64,000 nucleotides of DNA from Asticcacaulis endophyticus (GTDB lineage Bacteria > Pseudomonadota > Alphaproteobacteria > Caulobacterales > Caulobacteraceae), in assembly GCF_014652575.1 (NCBI RefSeq), contig NZ_BMZB01000001.1, positions 124,001 through 188,000 on the forward strand, read 5' to 3'. The translations under genes were made by a program, and so were the position numbers. Shown one piece after another: positions 52,282 through 61,646 of this stretch; within the stretch, counting starts at the first letter, position 1; every line of letters begins with the position of its first letter. Under the pieces are notes generated by a model. It did not search any database and had not been told where the DNA came from. It was given only the letters and a program-made list of their open reading frames with translations.

Positions 52282-53334
52282 ATGAACGCTGATACCCCCC
52301 AATCAAACACCAAAGCCGCCCTGCTGTCTGAGACGGTAGAGCACGTCGATATGACCTCGTTCGACGCGCGCCCGATCATTGACGCCATGCGCAAGATGTC
52401 GTTTTCGTCGCGAGATACCGCCCGCGCCGCTGACATCTTCAACATGGCCCTCGAAGACAAGGCCTGCTCGCCCTGGCTGATCCTGGCCGGTTCGACCTCG
52501 GCCGGCGGCTGCATGCACGTCTACCGTGACATGGTGAAGTTCGGCATGATCGACGCGGTTGTGGCCACGGGTGCCTCGATCGTCGACATGGATTTCTTTG
52601 AGGCCCTCGGCTTCAAGCACTATCAGGCCGCCGGTCAGGTGGACGACAATGTCCTGCGTGACAACTATATCGACCGCATCTACGACACCTATATCGACGA
52701 AGAAGAGCTTCAGGCCTGCGATCACACGATTCTGGAAATCTGCAACCGCCTTGAGCCGCGCGGCTATTCCTCGCGTGAGTTCATCTGGGAAATGGGCAAG
52801 TGGCTGTCGGAAGGCAATGCCAAAAAGCCCGGTTCGTTGATCCAGACCGCCTATGAGAACAATGTGCCGATCTTCTGTCCGGCCTTTGTCGACTCATCCG
52901 CCGGTTTCGGCCTTGTCAAGCACCAGAAAGAGCGCATTGCCGCCAAGCAGCCTTACCTGATGATCGACGCGGTGGCTGACTTCCGCGAACTGACCGACAT
53001 CAAGATTGCCGCGGGCACCACCGGCCTGTTCATGGTCGGCGGCGGCGTGCCGAAGAACTTCGCTCAGGACACGGTCGTCTGCGCTGAAATCCTCGGCGTC
53101 GAAGCCGATATGCACAAATATGCCGTCCAGATCACGGTCGCCGACGTGCGTGACGGCGCCTGCTCGTCCTCGACGCTTAAGGAAGCCGCTTCGTGGGGTA
53201 AGGTCGACACCACCTTTGAACAAATGGTCTTCGCAGAAGCGACAACGGTCGTGCCACTGATCGCCTCGGACGCCTATCACCGCGGCGCCTGGAAGAACCG
53301 CGAAGCCCGCGGCTGGGCCAAGCTTTTCTTATAA
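52282..53334 (+). CDS. Deoxyhypusine-synthase-like protein (likely homospermidine/polyamine synthase)
   Basis: This NAD-dependent aminobutyl-transferase fold protein has 350 residues. Bacteria have no eIF5A, so members of this family are thought to work on free polyamines such as homospermidine; that role is inferred here. Motifs: ACSPWLILAGSTSAGGCMHVYRDM, VATGASIVDMDFFEALGFKHY, GLFMVGGGVPKNFAQDTVV with the Lys that forms the imine in deoxyhypusine synthase, and LKEAASWGKV. I chose ATG 52282 because AAAGGA lies eight bases upstream; a longer frame through the repeat is not credible. It follows the decarboxylase, and aguBA are 2-4 kb away. Confidence 0.88.
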   Translation: MNADTPQSNTKAALLSETVEHVDMTSFDARPIIDAMRKMSFSSRDTARAADIFNMALEDKACSPWLILAGSTSAGGCMHVYRDMVKFGMIDAVVATGASIVDMDFFEALGFKHYQAAGQVDDNVLRDNYIDRIYDTYIDEEELQACDHTILEICNRLEPRGYSSREFIWEMGKWLSEGNAKKPGSLIQTAYENNVPIFCPAFVDSSAGFGLVKHQKERIAAKQPYLMIDAVADFRELTDIKIAAGTTGLFMVGGGVPKNFAQDTVVCAEILGVEADMHKYAVQITVADVRDGACSSSTLKEAASWGKVDTTFEQMVFAEATTVVPLIASDAYHRGAWKNREARGWAKLFL

Positions 53335-53424
53335 AAATGTCATAAAAAATGAGGTTTTTCTCATTTTATCTCTTTCCTTTTTGGAATTAGGACTTATGTA
53401 ACATCCATCGGCTATGATGTATCG

Positions 53425-53531
53425 CAACAGCGAAATTATAGCCCACAAGTCAGTCGCCGGAATCATCCCCCCCCTCGAAACCGGCGACATGCGCGGCCGT
53501 CCTTGCCCCCCAAGGACGGCCGTTTCTATTT
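53425..53531 (+). ncRNA. Candidate sRNA with C-rich loops
   Basis: Two strong hairpins lie in a region with no gene. GTCGCCGG (53453-53460) pairs with CCGGCGAC (53481-53488), exposing a 20-base loop with eight C residues. CGGCCGTCCTTG (53494-53505) pairs with CAAGGACGGCCG (53511-53522) around five C residues and ends in TTTCTATTT, like an intrinsic terminator. A possible -10 TATGAT lies at 53413-53418. C-rich loops are typical of sRNAs that bind ribosome sites. Alternatively it is just the terminator of the upstream gene. Confidence 0.5.
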
Positions 53532-53580
53532 GCGGCGAGGCGCCGCGGCCGATACTTGGAGTGGGCGGAAAGGTCAGCGC

Positions 53581-55029
53581 TTAACGGCCAGCCTTTAAGA
53601 TCACCAAACCATTACGATGATGATGAATAACCAACGGCACCTGTTGCCGGTTGGTCAGGTTAAGCCGCTCCAGCAACAGAGCCTCATCCGTCGTTTCGCT
53701 GATAAAGCCGTTATGTTCGACCCAAGCCACGAGCCGGCAATTGATATCGGAAACGTCAGCCACCTGATCTGAACCTGTAACCTTAAGCCCCGTGCTGCGC
53801 AGCAGGTACTCATAGGTAAACGGAAAAATGGGCTGCACCCGCGCGTCGGGATAGGTCAAGCCACGCACCACACCGGACGGGCACGCCTGCGCATTGACCC
53901 GCACCACCTCAGCCCCCCGCCACACGGGCTTCATGGTCAGTTCCGCCCACGACACCGGCAGGCTCATCACCACCGGGATCAGCACAAATATAGCTGCCGC
54001 CCCTTTGCGCAACCGCGACGGCTCATTGCGCCAGACCTCATTCACCGCAAACGCCAGCAGCAGAACTAATGCCGGAAAACCGACCGCAAAATAACGATAG
54101 TGCAGGATCGGCACCTTGGCTGAAATTACGAACGGCCCAATCAGAAAGATCACCGCCACCACCGCGACCATCAACCCGGACCGACGAAACACGGGCGATC
54201 TTAACGCCGTAACCAACGCCATCGCCCAAATGATTAACACCCAGACCGGTCCGATAAATACCCGCAAAATACCGTCGATCGTGCTTTTGATATGCTCAGG
54301 CGCAAAGCTGATCCAGCCGATATTGCGCAGGGTTCCACCTTCCTGATGATGCACGCCCATGAACCAGATCAGGAACGGCACACTGCACGCCACCCCAATA
54401 ATTAGCCCCGCCCGCCAGACCTCCGTGCGCCGGGAAACCAGACCTTCGACCACTAGTGCCGCCGCCAAGCCCCCCGCAAACAGTGCGCCGTAAACATGAC
54501 TTAAGGCCGTCACCGCGCCGAGTACCGCCAACACCGCAACCCACCCGCGCCCCTCTCGGACGAAACTCATGACCAGCACGGCAAGCACGGCGCTTAAACC
54601 TATGGCCAGCACATAGGCGCGCACCTCCTGCACATAGATCAGCGTCGCACTATTCAGCGAAAACAGGATCGCCAGCCCATATCCCAAAAGCGCCCTACCA
54701 TCACGGCGCATAGTCATGACAATCGCCGCTACCGTGGCCGCGACCACCGTAAAATTCAGGATCAAACCCGCCAATCGCGCATCCGGCACGATTTGCCTTA
54801 AGCCGTACAGCAGCCAGAAATGCAGCGGCGGGTTGGTCTCATAGCGCAGGCGGTCAAACTGAAGCTGCCACGGGCTAATCGTTGGATCAGTCGCCCAGAC
54901 CGTGAACAACTCATCGGTCCACAGTCCGCCACGACGGGCATTGATCACGAACAGAACGCAAAAAACGGTTCCGGCCAGAACACACAGCCCCAGCCAAAAC
55001 CGTTCATTATTTATGTCTTTGCGATCCAT
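53581..55029 (-). CDS. GT39-type membrane glycosyltransferase
   Basis: This polytopic protein of 482 residues has about ten membrane helices and the ArnT/PMT-like start. The first loop after helix 1 carries GGLWTDELFTVWATDP, with the acidic motif used for catalysis with polyprenyl-phosphate sugar. YETNPPLHFWLLYGL follows. The C-terminal 100 residues are a soluble periplasmic domain. The sugar and acceptor are unknown. It sits between the polyamine genes but has no sign of a role in them. Confidence 0.82.
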   Translation of the reverse strand: MDRKDINNERFWLGLCVLAGTVFCVLFVINARRGGLWTDELFTVWATDPTISPWQLQFDRLRYETNPPLHFWLLYGLRQIVPDARLAGLILNFTVVAATVAAIVMTMRRDGRALLGYGLAILFSLNSATLIYVQEVRAYVLAIGLSAVLAVLVMSFVREGRGWVAVLAVLGAVTALSHVYGALFAGGLAAALVVEGLVSRRTEVWRAGLIIGVACSVPFLIWFMGVHHQEGGTLRNIGWISFAPEHIKSTIDGILRVFIGPVWVLIIWAMALVTALRSPVFRRSGLMVAVVAVIFLIGPFVISAKVPILHYRYFAVGFPALVLLLAFAVNEVWRNEPSRLRKGAAAIFVLIPVVMSLPVSWAELTMKPVWRGAEVVRVNAQACPSGVVRGLTYPDARVQPIFPFTYEYLLRSTGLKVTGSDQVADVSDINCRLVAWVEHNGFISETTDEALLLERLNLTNRQQVPLVIHHHRNGLVILKAGR

Positions 55030-55070
55030 GCCCTGAGCATTTCTCAGGGCTGACTGGAAAGCAATATAAT

Positions 55071-55940
55071 TTAGGCCGGACGACCCGACGCCAGCGCACC
55101 ATAAAGATCGGTGCGGCGGTCGCGGAAGAAGCCCCAGGCCGCACGGTGCGTGTTTAAGTAATCCAGATCGAACGTGTGCACCAGCACACCTTCGTCCGTG
55201 GCGCCAAACTGCTCAACCAGATCGCCACGATGATTGGCGATAAAGCTGTGACCATAGAAGGTCTGGCCGGCCTCAGTGACCTGCTCATGACCGATGCGGT
55301 TAGATGCGACCACCGGCACGACATTCGATACAGCATGGCCCTGCATGGCACGCTGCCACGGGGCGGCGGTATCGAGCGAGGTATCGTGCGGTTCGGAGCC
55401 GATGGCGGTCGGATACATCAAAATCTCCGCTCCCATCAGCATCATCGAACGCGCCGTTTCCGGGTACCACTGATCCCAGCAGATGCCGACACCGATCTTG
55501 GCAAACTTGGTGTCCCAGACCTTGAAACCGGTATCGCCCGGCCGGAAATAGTATTTTTCCTGATAGCCCGGTCCGTCAGGGATATGGCTCTTGCGATAGA
55601 CGCCCAAGGCCTCACCGCCCGCATCGATCATGACCAGACTGTTGAAATAGTGCGGCCCTTCGCGCTCATAGATCGAGACCGGGATGGCGACGTTCAGTTC
55701 CCGCGCCAGTTCGGCCATAGCGATCACCGCCGGATGGCTGCGCCATTCATAGGCCGTGGCAAACCATTTTTCTTCCTGAGAGACGCAGAAGTACGGCCCC
55801 TGAAATAGCTCCGACGGCAGGATGACCTGAGCGCCTTTGGCGGCGGCTTCGCGCACAAAGGCTTCGGTTTTTTTGATATTGGCAGCCATGTCATCGCCGT
55901 AAGACGTCTGGATGGCGGCTACGGTAAGGGTGCGGGTCAT
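55071..55940 (-). CDS. aguB: N-carbamoylputrescine amidase
   Basis: AguB hydrolyses N-carbamoylputrescine to putrescine, CO2 and ammonia. This nitrilase-superfamily protein has 289 residues with the triad Glu (VILPSELFQGPYFC), Lys (YRKSHIPDGPGYQEKYYF) and Cys (IGVGICWDQWYPETAR). DTAAPWQRAMQGHAVSN is typical of AguB rather than other nitrilases. ATG 55940 is chosen. It follows aguA by 24 bases on the same strand, making a two-gene agmatine operon. Confidence 0.94.
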   Translation of the reverse strand: MTRTLTVAAIQTSYGDDMAANIKKTEAFVREAAAKGAQVILPSELFQGPYFCVSQEEKWFATAYEWRSHPAVIAMAELARELNVAIPVSIYEREGPHYFNSLVMIDAGGEALGVYRKSHIPDGPGYQEKYYFRPGDTGFKVWDTKFAKIGVGICWDQWYPETARSMMLMGAEILMYPTAIGSEPHDTSLDTAAPWQRAMQGHAVSNVVPVVASNRIGHEQVTEAGQTFYGHSFIANHRGDLVEQFGATDEGVLVHTFDLDYLNTHRAAWGFFRDRRTDLYGALASGRPA

Positions 55941-55964
55941 AAGCAAACTCAGATAAGGCGCAGG

Positions 55965-57032
55965 TTATGCGCGGATTAACGGCACTTGCTGGCTGATGCA
56001 GTGGAATGATCCGCCGCCGGTCAGAATGGCTTCGGACGACAGCCCAAGCACCGTCCGCTCCGGGAACAGGCTTTGCAGCGCTTCCACCGCCATTTCGCCG
56101 GGACGGTCATTATAGATCGGCACGACCACACAGTCATTGGCGATCAGAAAGTTCATATGGGAAGCCGGAATGATTTCGCCATCTTCATCCAGCGTTTTTC
56201 CAGGCGACGGTATGCGCACGACCTGAAGCGGCATACCGCGGGCATCGGTTTGCTGGCTAAGGAACTTGGCCGTGGCGTCATATATTTCGGCATTGGGATC
56301 ATCCACGCCAAACGCGACCGGGCACGCCACCACGCCGGGGGCCACAAAGCGCGCCAGATTGTCGATATGGCCGTCAGTGTGGTCATTGAGCAAACCATCC
56401 CCCAGCCAGATGATCTTCTTGGCCCCAAGCGCCTCGGCCAAGGCCTGCTCCGCCGTCGATTGCGTCCAGTCCGGGTTGCGGTTCGGGTTGAGCAGGCACT
56501 GACGCGTGGTCAGCACGGTGCCAAAGCCATCGTGATCGAGCGATCCACCTTCGAGAATAAATTCATGTAATTCAGAGGCATGGCCATCGGCCGTGGTGAT
56601 CTGGGCGGCGACCTGATCGTCATATTTCAGATGATACTTGCCCCCCCAGCCGTTATTCAGAAAGCTGATTGGGCGGGCGGCGTGATGATCCTTACCGTCC
56701 TTGTCGATCGAGACATAGATCGGGCCGGTGTCGCGAAACCAGATATCGCCGAACTTGCCGTCGATAATCTCAACTTTTTTCAGGTCACCGAGCATATCTT
56801 CGGCAGCCTTGCGCGCCGCGTCGCCCATGACCATCAGCTTGACCTGTTCATCACCGGCTTCGGCCAGCACGCGCGCCAGAGCGGCCACTTCGGCCTGAGC
56901 CGGGATCAGGTCTTCCTGCCACAGGTTTTCATGACTGGGAAAGCCCAGCCACATAGCCTGATGCGGTTCCCACTCCGCCGGCACAACGCGGTCGTCGGAA
57001 AAGCCGTTGGCGGCGGGCACATTCTTGGTCAT
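55965..57032 (-). CDS. aguA: Agmatine deiminase
   Basis: AguA converts agmatine to N-carbamoylputrescine. The 355-residue protein has VPAEWEPHQAMWLGFPSHENLW, IWFRDTGPIYV, LEGGSLDHDGFGTVLTT, NDHTDGHIDNLARFV with catalytic Asp/His, and the Cys in LTGGGSFHCISQQVP. It is upstream of aguB in the same operon. An arginine decarboxylase is not in the window, so agmatine must be made elsewhere or imported. Confidence 0.95.
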   Translation of the reverse strand: MTKNVPAANGFSDDRVVPAEWEPHQAMWLGFPSHENLWQEDLIPAQAEVAALARVLAEAGDEQVKLMVMGDAARKAAEDMLGDLKKVEIIDGKFGDIWFRDTGPIYVSIDKDGKDHHAARPISFLNNGWGGKYHLKYDDQVAAQITTADGHASELHEFILEGGSLDHDGFGTVLTTRQCLLNPNRNPDWTQSTAEQALAEALGAKKIIWLGDGLLNDHTDGHIDNLARFVAPGVVACPVAFGVDDPNAEIYDATAKFLSQQTDARGMPLQVVRIPSPGKTLDEDGEIIPASHMNFLIANDCVVVPIYNDRPGEMAVEALQSLFPERTVLGLSSEAILTGGGSFHCISQQVPLIRA

Positions 57033-57202
57033 TCAAAACGTCCGGTCTATGCAGGTAAATTGTGCGGTCATTTATACGTCTGACCTTATGATATCCTCTT
57101 TAAGCGCCTCATACACATAAGAAAAGGTCTTGCCTATAACCAGACGCGCTCGCGCACAAAAAAACACAAGTGCGTGTCCCCGTTGCACAAACCGGGCTGC
57201 AC

Positions 57203-57237
57203 AAAAAAGCGGCCCCTGCACAAAACAGGAGCCGCTG
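57203..57237 (-). terminator. Intrinsic terminator of the TonB receptor gene
   Basis: On the minus strand AGCGGCTCCTG pairs with CAGGGGCCGCT and is followed by six T residues. It sits about 25 bases after the stop codon. Confidence 0.85.
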
Positions 57238-57262
57238 ATTTTAGGTCAAAGAGAGACTGCTC

Positions 57263-59689
57263 TTAGAACTGGGTACGCAGGGTCGCAGAGATCGTGCGCG
57301 GTGCACCCAGTTGGTACAAGACAGCACTGGCGCCGGCAACATTAGCACCGATGTTGTTAACATATGGCTTCTGGTTATCTACGTAACCCGTGCCATGCAG
57401 GTACTTTTCGTCGAAGAGGTTCTGTACATTCAACTGCACGTAGGTGCCCTTACGGAACTGCTGCAGATCATAACGCATACTGGCGTTCCAAACCGTGTAT
57501 TTTGGAGCCACTTCGTCATTGACGTAGCTGTAGAAGCGATCGCCAACATACTTGGCATTCAGGTTAAGGTTCAGGTTCGATGTAATATCGAAGTCCATAC
57601 CAACGGTCCACATCCACTCAGGCATACCGGTCAGAGACTTACCCTTGGTCGGAATTACTGCGGTGGTACCGTTCGGTATATCACCTTGCATTTCGGTGTC
57701 TGTCCAGGTCAGGCCCGCGTTCAGCACCAGGTTTTCAACCGGAGAATAGTTGGTATAGGCTTCGAAACCCTTACGCTTAACTTCACCGACGTTGGTGTCG
57801 GTGTAGGTGTCGGTTTCAGCGTCATAGGCCTGAACGATACGGTCCTTGTCCGTAGCCGAGTAGATAGTTGCCGTAGCGTTGAAGTTTGACTGGGCATAAC
57901 GATAACCCAGTTCAAATGTGTCGGAAATTTCCGGGTTCGGGTTTTTAACCCGCATAGCGTTATCGATCAGAACGACGTTATAATAAACGTCGGTACGAGG
58001 GGCAGACATGGACTGCGCGAAGGTACCGAAAATCTGGCCACCGTGATCAAAGTTCCAGGTCACACCAACGTTAGGCATGGTCTTGGAAAAGCTGACGGTA
58101 CGCTGATAAGGCGTGAAGTAGCGGGTAGAACCCGACCCCTGCAGGGTGACAACATTAACGTCGCTGTCAGCGGTTGGGGTCGTTGTAGCGATGTTCTGCG
58201 TGGTACAGTACGGGTTGTTCGAACCACCACCGGCAACCGGCGAATAACAGTTCTGGTTAAGCTCGCGCTCAAGCTTCTGGTGACGGATACCAGCCGACAC
58301 AAACAGCTTTTCCTCGAAGAAGCGACCACGGTATTCACCTGAGATCACATCAACGTCTGCATAAGAAAGACGATCACGACGGCGCAGGATGCTGCCGTCA
58401 GCGGTTGCAATCCGAAGATCGTGATCGACTTTACCGGCAAACACGTTCGGGGCTGAACCGTCAGCGTTACGTAGAACCTGCTCACCCGATTGACGGTGAC
58501 GAGCACGGTCGAACGAAGCACTCAGCAGGAAGGTGCTAAGATCATTGAAGCGATAGATGGCCGCAGATTGCAGCGAATAGCGCATCGTATTGGTGATGTT
58601 CGGACGATAAAGCTGAACAACATTAGAAACACCATTTCCGTCAACGTCCACATAAGGAACGGTAGAGAACAGTGAACCACGAAGTTGTGCGCTATTTTCG
58701 TTGATAGTACCGGTCGAACCGCCCAAGGCCATGGTATATTGGAAGCTGGGGTCAACGGTCAGGGTCAGTTTGTCGTTGATAACCCACTTCGACTTGATGC
58801 GGACGTTGCCGGTATCGGACGGGTTAATCGTGGCGCGGTTCTGGAAGGTGTCATTACCGTAACCCATGGTCGAGATCTGAGCCTTGCTCTGACGCGGCAT
58901 GAAGTTGTTACGGTTTTCATTCCAGTGAACAGCAGCGCTGATGAACGAACCCTTGTCGCCTATGTTCTGATAGACCATAGCGTTGTACTGGTTCTTTTGC
59001 AGCTTACCTTCGTCATTCATATTGACTTCGTTAGCCCAGGTATCGGTATGCGTACCGGTGTAGGCAATATAGGCGCGAGTGCCGAACGGGCCAAAAGCAC
59101 CGGAGTCAACCTTAACAAAACCGTACTTATGTTCTTCTTCGCCGTAAGCCAGCTTCAGCGTGGTGCCGAAATCTTCGTTTGGGATACAGGTTGCCACGTT
59201 GACAGTACCGCCCGTGGCCGAAGATGACATCGAGTCGATGTCTGTAGCGCCTGTCGATACGCTTGCCGAACACAGAAGCTCGGAGTCGATCATCTGGTTG
59301 GTATAAACGGCATAGTTGCCGCTATCATTAAGCTGGAGACCATCAACCGCGATGGAAACGCGGGCGCTGTCTAGGCCACGCATCATGATTTCACCACCCG
59401 ATGACCCATAGGCATCGTTGCTGGTGAAATTGTAACCCGGAATGGTGTTCAGGGCATCGGCAAACGTGTTGCCCGATGCGTCCTTCAGCAACGAATCCTG
59501 ACCGATAGTGGTCTTGGCCTTGGGGCCGCGCTCGCGCTTGTTAGCGCCGACATTACGGTTTCCGGCGACGACCACTTCGGTGATGCGATCGATTTCCTGA
59601 GACGCCGTCGATTGGGCGGTCGCCGTGTTGGCGACAAACAGACCCGCCAGAGCCGAGCTGGCCAGGATCAGTGCTTTATTAAATTTCAT
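57263..59689 (-). CDS. TonB-dependent receptor
   Basis: This outer-membrane transporter has 808 residues. The signal peptide ends at ATAQ near residue 26. The plug domain (about 50-175) has a TonB-box-like EVVVAG, then DALNTIPGYNFTSND and GEIMMRGLDSARVSIAVDGLQLND. The beta-barrel follows to a terminal Phe (SATLRTQF). Two Cys residues in the plug (LLCSAS, VATCIPN) may form a disulfide. The substrate cannot be read from the sequence; no siderophore or sugar genes are near. Upstream lies a cluster of GTGAC words. Confidence 0.93.
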   Translation of the reverse strand: MKFNKALILASSALAGLFVANTATAQSTASQEIDRITEVVVAGNRNVGANKRERGPKAKTTIGQDSLLKDASGNTFADALNTIPGYNFTSNDAYGSSGGEIMMRGLDSARVSIAVDGLQLNDSGNYAVYTNQMIDSELLCSASVSTGATDIDSMSSSATGGTVNVATCIPNEDFGTTLKLAYGEEEHKYGFVKVDSGAFGPFGTRAYIAYTGTHTDTWANEVNMNDEGKLQKNQYNAMVYQNIGDKGSFISAAVHWNENRNNFMPRQSKAQISTMGYGNDTFQNRATINPSDTGNVRIKSKWVINDKLTLTVDPSFQYTMALGGSTGTINENSAQLRGSLFSTVPYVDVDGNGVSNVVQLYRPNITNTMRYSLQSAAIYRFNDLSTFLLSASFDRARHRQSGEQVLRNADGSAPNVFAGKVDHDLRIATADGSILRRRDRLSYADVDVISGEYRGRFFEEKLFVSAGIRHQKLERELNQNCYSPVAGGGSNNPYCTTQNIATTTPTADSDVNVVTLQGSGSTRYFTPYQRTVSFSKTMPNVGVTWNFDHGGQIFGTFAQSMSAPRTDVYYNVVLIDNAMRVKNPNPEISDTFELGYRYAQSNFNATATIYSATDKDRIVQAYDAETDTYTDTNVGEVKRKGFEAYTNYSPVENLVLNAGLTWTDTEMQGDIPNGTTAVIPTKGKSLTGMPEWMWTVGMDFDITSNLNLNLNAKYVGDRFYSYVNDEVAPKYTVWNASMRYDLQQFRKGTYVQLNVQNLFDEKYLHGTGYVDNQKPYVNNIGANVAGASAVLYQLGAPRTISATLRTQF

Positions 59690-59849
59690 GGTAGGAGTAT
59701 CCCCTCTCCAAGGTTTAAATGACTAAAAACTACACCGCACCCGCGTGGAGATGGCGACCGGGAAGGATCACGCCACCTCGCAGGTGCAAAACGTGTTAAT
59801 CCTTTAGTAGCTTTTCAGCCGCTTTTTGAGCGAAATCTGCAAAGGTTTT

Positions 59850-59906
59850 GTGACATTTGTGACGTTGGAAACCAGATGCGCCTTTATTGTCACATATTCG
59901 CGTCAC
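59850..59906 (-). promoter_or_regulatory. GTGAC/GTCAC cluster upstream of the TonB receptor
   Basis: GTGAC occurs at 59850-59854 and 59859-59863, and GTCAC at 59889-59893 and 59902-59906. This gives two direct pairs in opposite orientation in 57 bp. The word is shared with Pho boxes, but the spacings (9 and 13) are not the PhoB spacing of 11. It may be an operator for another regulator. The 316-base region otherwise shows no gene. Confidence 0.4.
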
Positions 59907-60005
59907 AAGATTGCCTTAAGCTATCCGTTGAAAGGGCCCGCGGTTTAGGATACGCCTCACGCACGCCTTTATAGTGCGATGTGCCCCAATTTCTTGTGAT
60001 GTGCC

Positions 60006-61646
60006 ATGACCTCAGATACCGCCGCCCCCCGTCTGTCTTTGACGCACATAAGCCTGTTGGCCATCGCCGCACTCACCGTCGTGCGCGTGGCCTTGTTGTT
60101 CACGACCTATCTTGATCTCTATCCGGATGAAGCCCAGTACTGGCTGTGGTCGCGGGAGCTGGATTTCGGCTACTATTCCAAACCGCCAATGATCGCCTGG
60201 GTCATCCATCTGGCGACCGCTATAGGCGGCAATGGTGAGGGGTTTGTGCGACTGTTTGCGCCGCTATTACATGCCGGATCGGCCACGGCCTTACTCTTTG
60301 CGGGCACGCGGCTTTATAACGAAAAGACCGGGGCACTGGCGGCCCTGATCTATAGCCTGATGCCGGGCGTTGTACTATCTTCGGGTGTCATTTCCACCGA
60401 TGCCTGCCTGCTGTTTTTCCTGTCGCTCAGCCTGCTCGTCTATGTCGAGTTTTTGCATGGCCGTGGCAAGCGCCCGCTGTTTTTGGCGTTCCTGCTGGGC
60501 CTGACATTTGGTGGCGCTTTCCTTAGCAAATATGCCTGTCTCTATTTTCTGCTGGGGGCGGTCATTCACGCCGCCTTTGATCCCCGCGCCCGGTCGCGTT
60601 GGTCATGGCAGGCCCTGTTGATCTGGGCGTTGACCTTTGCCTGTGTGATTGCGCCCAACATCATCTGGAACGCCACCCACGGCTTTCAGACGGTGGCCCA
60701 CACCGCCGACAATGCCAACTGGCAAGCGGATTCGCTGTTCCATCCGCTGTCGATGCTTAAATTTTTAAGCCATCAGTTCGGTGTGTTCGGCCCGGTGCCG
60801 TTTGGGATGCTGGTCATCGGCCTGATCGCCTTTTCCCTTAACCGCGCGTCGGTGTCACCGGATACCGAACTAGGCGGCGGATCTCGTAACCGCGACCTGA
60901 TGCTGATCTGTTTTGCCCTGCCGCCGCTGGTGTTCGTCACTATTCAAGCCCTGCTATCGCGCGCCCATGCCAACTGGGCGGCCTCAAGCTATGTGCCGGG
61001 CAGCCTGTTGGCGGCGACCTGGCTTTACGGGGTGATCACCTCCCTGCCCTACCGCCGCAAGGGCGTGCTGAAAACGGCAATCGCTGTGGCCCTGTGGGCC
61101 GGTCTGGCCTTTCAGGTCGCCGTCGCGGGCGTGTTCATGTACGGGATCACTTCGCCCGAAGCCACTCAGGCTATGGGCATGGCGTCGGGAATGAAGCGCG
61201 CCCGCGGCTGGGAGGCGGCGACCCAAACCGTATTGGCCGAGGCCGAAGTCGCCCTGGCGCGCGGTGAACCTTTGAGCGCCATCGCCGTCGACGACCGGTT
61301 CTTATATAATTCCATGGCCTATTACGGCCGCGACTGGTTTAAGGCCCATCCGGATATCCCGCTCAAAAACTGGGTGCGCGAAATCAACCCCCACTCCCAC
61401 AGCGAAACCCACATGCCCCTGACGGCAGAAACGGGGCGGCATGTGCTGCTGGCCAATCTGACCGAGCGCTTCGTGATCGATATGCGTCAGGATTTTAAGC
61501 GCACCTCTGAGCCGCGCCTTGTTCAGGTGCCGATCGACCATAAGCGCCTGCGCGATGTCCGGCTATTCTACGGTTATGATTTTGCCCGCGCCCCGCGTGA
61601 TCCGGCGACCGGCCACCCAATTGTCGATGGCAAGGTGCACGAATAG
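60006..61646 (+). CDS. GT39-family glycosyltransferase (ArnT/PMT-like)
   Basis: This polytopic membrane enzyme has 546 residues and about ten helices. The catalytic acidic motif is YLDLYPDEAQYWLWSRELDFGYYSKPPMIAWVIHLAT in the first periplasmic loop, a classic dolichyl-phosphate-mannosyltransferase-like signature. HANWAASSYVPGSLLAATW lies further on, then a soluble C-terminal domain from about 410. It would move a sugar from an undecaprenyl-phosphate donor to lipid A, LPS or protein. Convergent with the DUF2794 gene, whose stop is adjacent. Confidence 0.88.
   Translation: MTSDTAAPRLSLTHISLLAIAALTVVRVALLFTTYLDLYPDEAQYWLWSRELDFGYYSKPPMIAWVIHLATAIGGNGEGFVRLFAPLLHAGSATALLFAGTRLYNEKTGALAALIYSLMPGVVLSSGVISTDACLLFFLSLSLLVYVEFLHGRGKRPLFLAFLLGLTFGGAFLSKYACLYFLLGAVIHAAFDPRARSRWSWQALLIWALTFACVIAPNIIWNATHGFQTVAHTADNANWQADSLFHPLSMLKFLSHQFGVFGPVPFGMLVIGLIAFSLNRASVSPDTELGGGSRNRDLMLICFALPPLVFVTIQALLSRAHANWAASSYVPGSLLAATWLYGVITSLPYRRKGVLKTAIAVALWAGLAFQVAVAGVFMYGITSPEATQAMGMASGMKRARGWEAATQTVLAEAEVALARGEPLSAIAVDDRFLYNSMAYYGRDWFKAHPDIPLKNWVREINPHSHSETHMPLTAETGRHVLLANLTERFVIDMRQDFKRTSEPRLVQVPIDHKRLRDVRLFYGYDFARAPRDPATGHPIVDGKVHE

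Noticed and set aside
59850-59906. Pho box before the TonB receptor
   Set aside because: The GTGAC/GTCAC words are there, but heptamer spacing is 9 or 13, not the 11 required for PhoB boxes.
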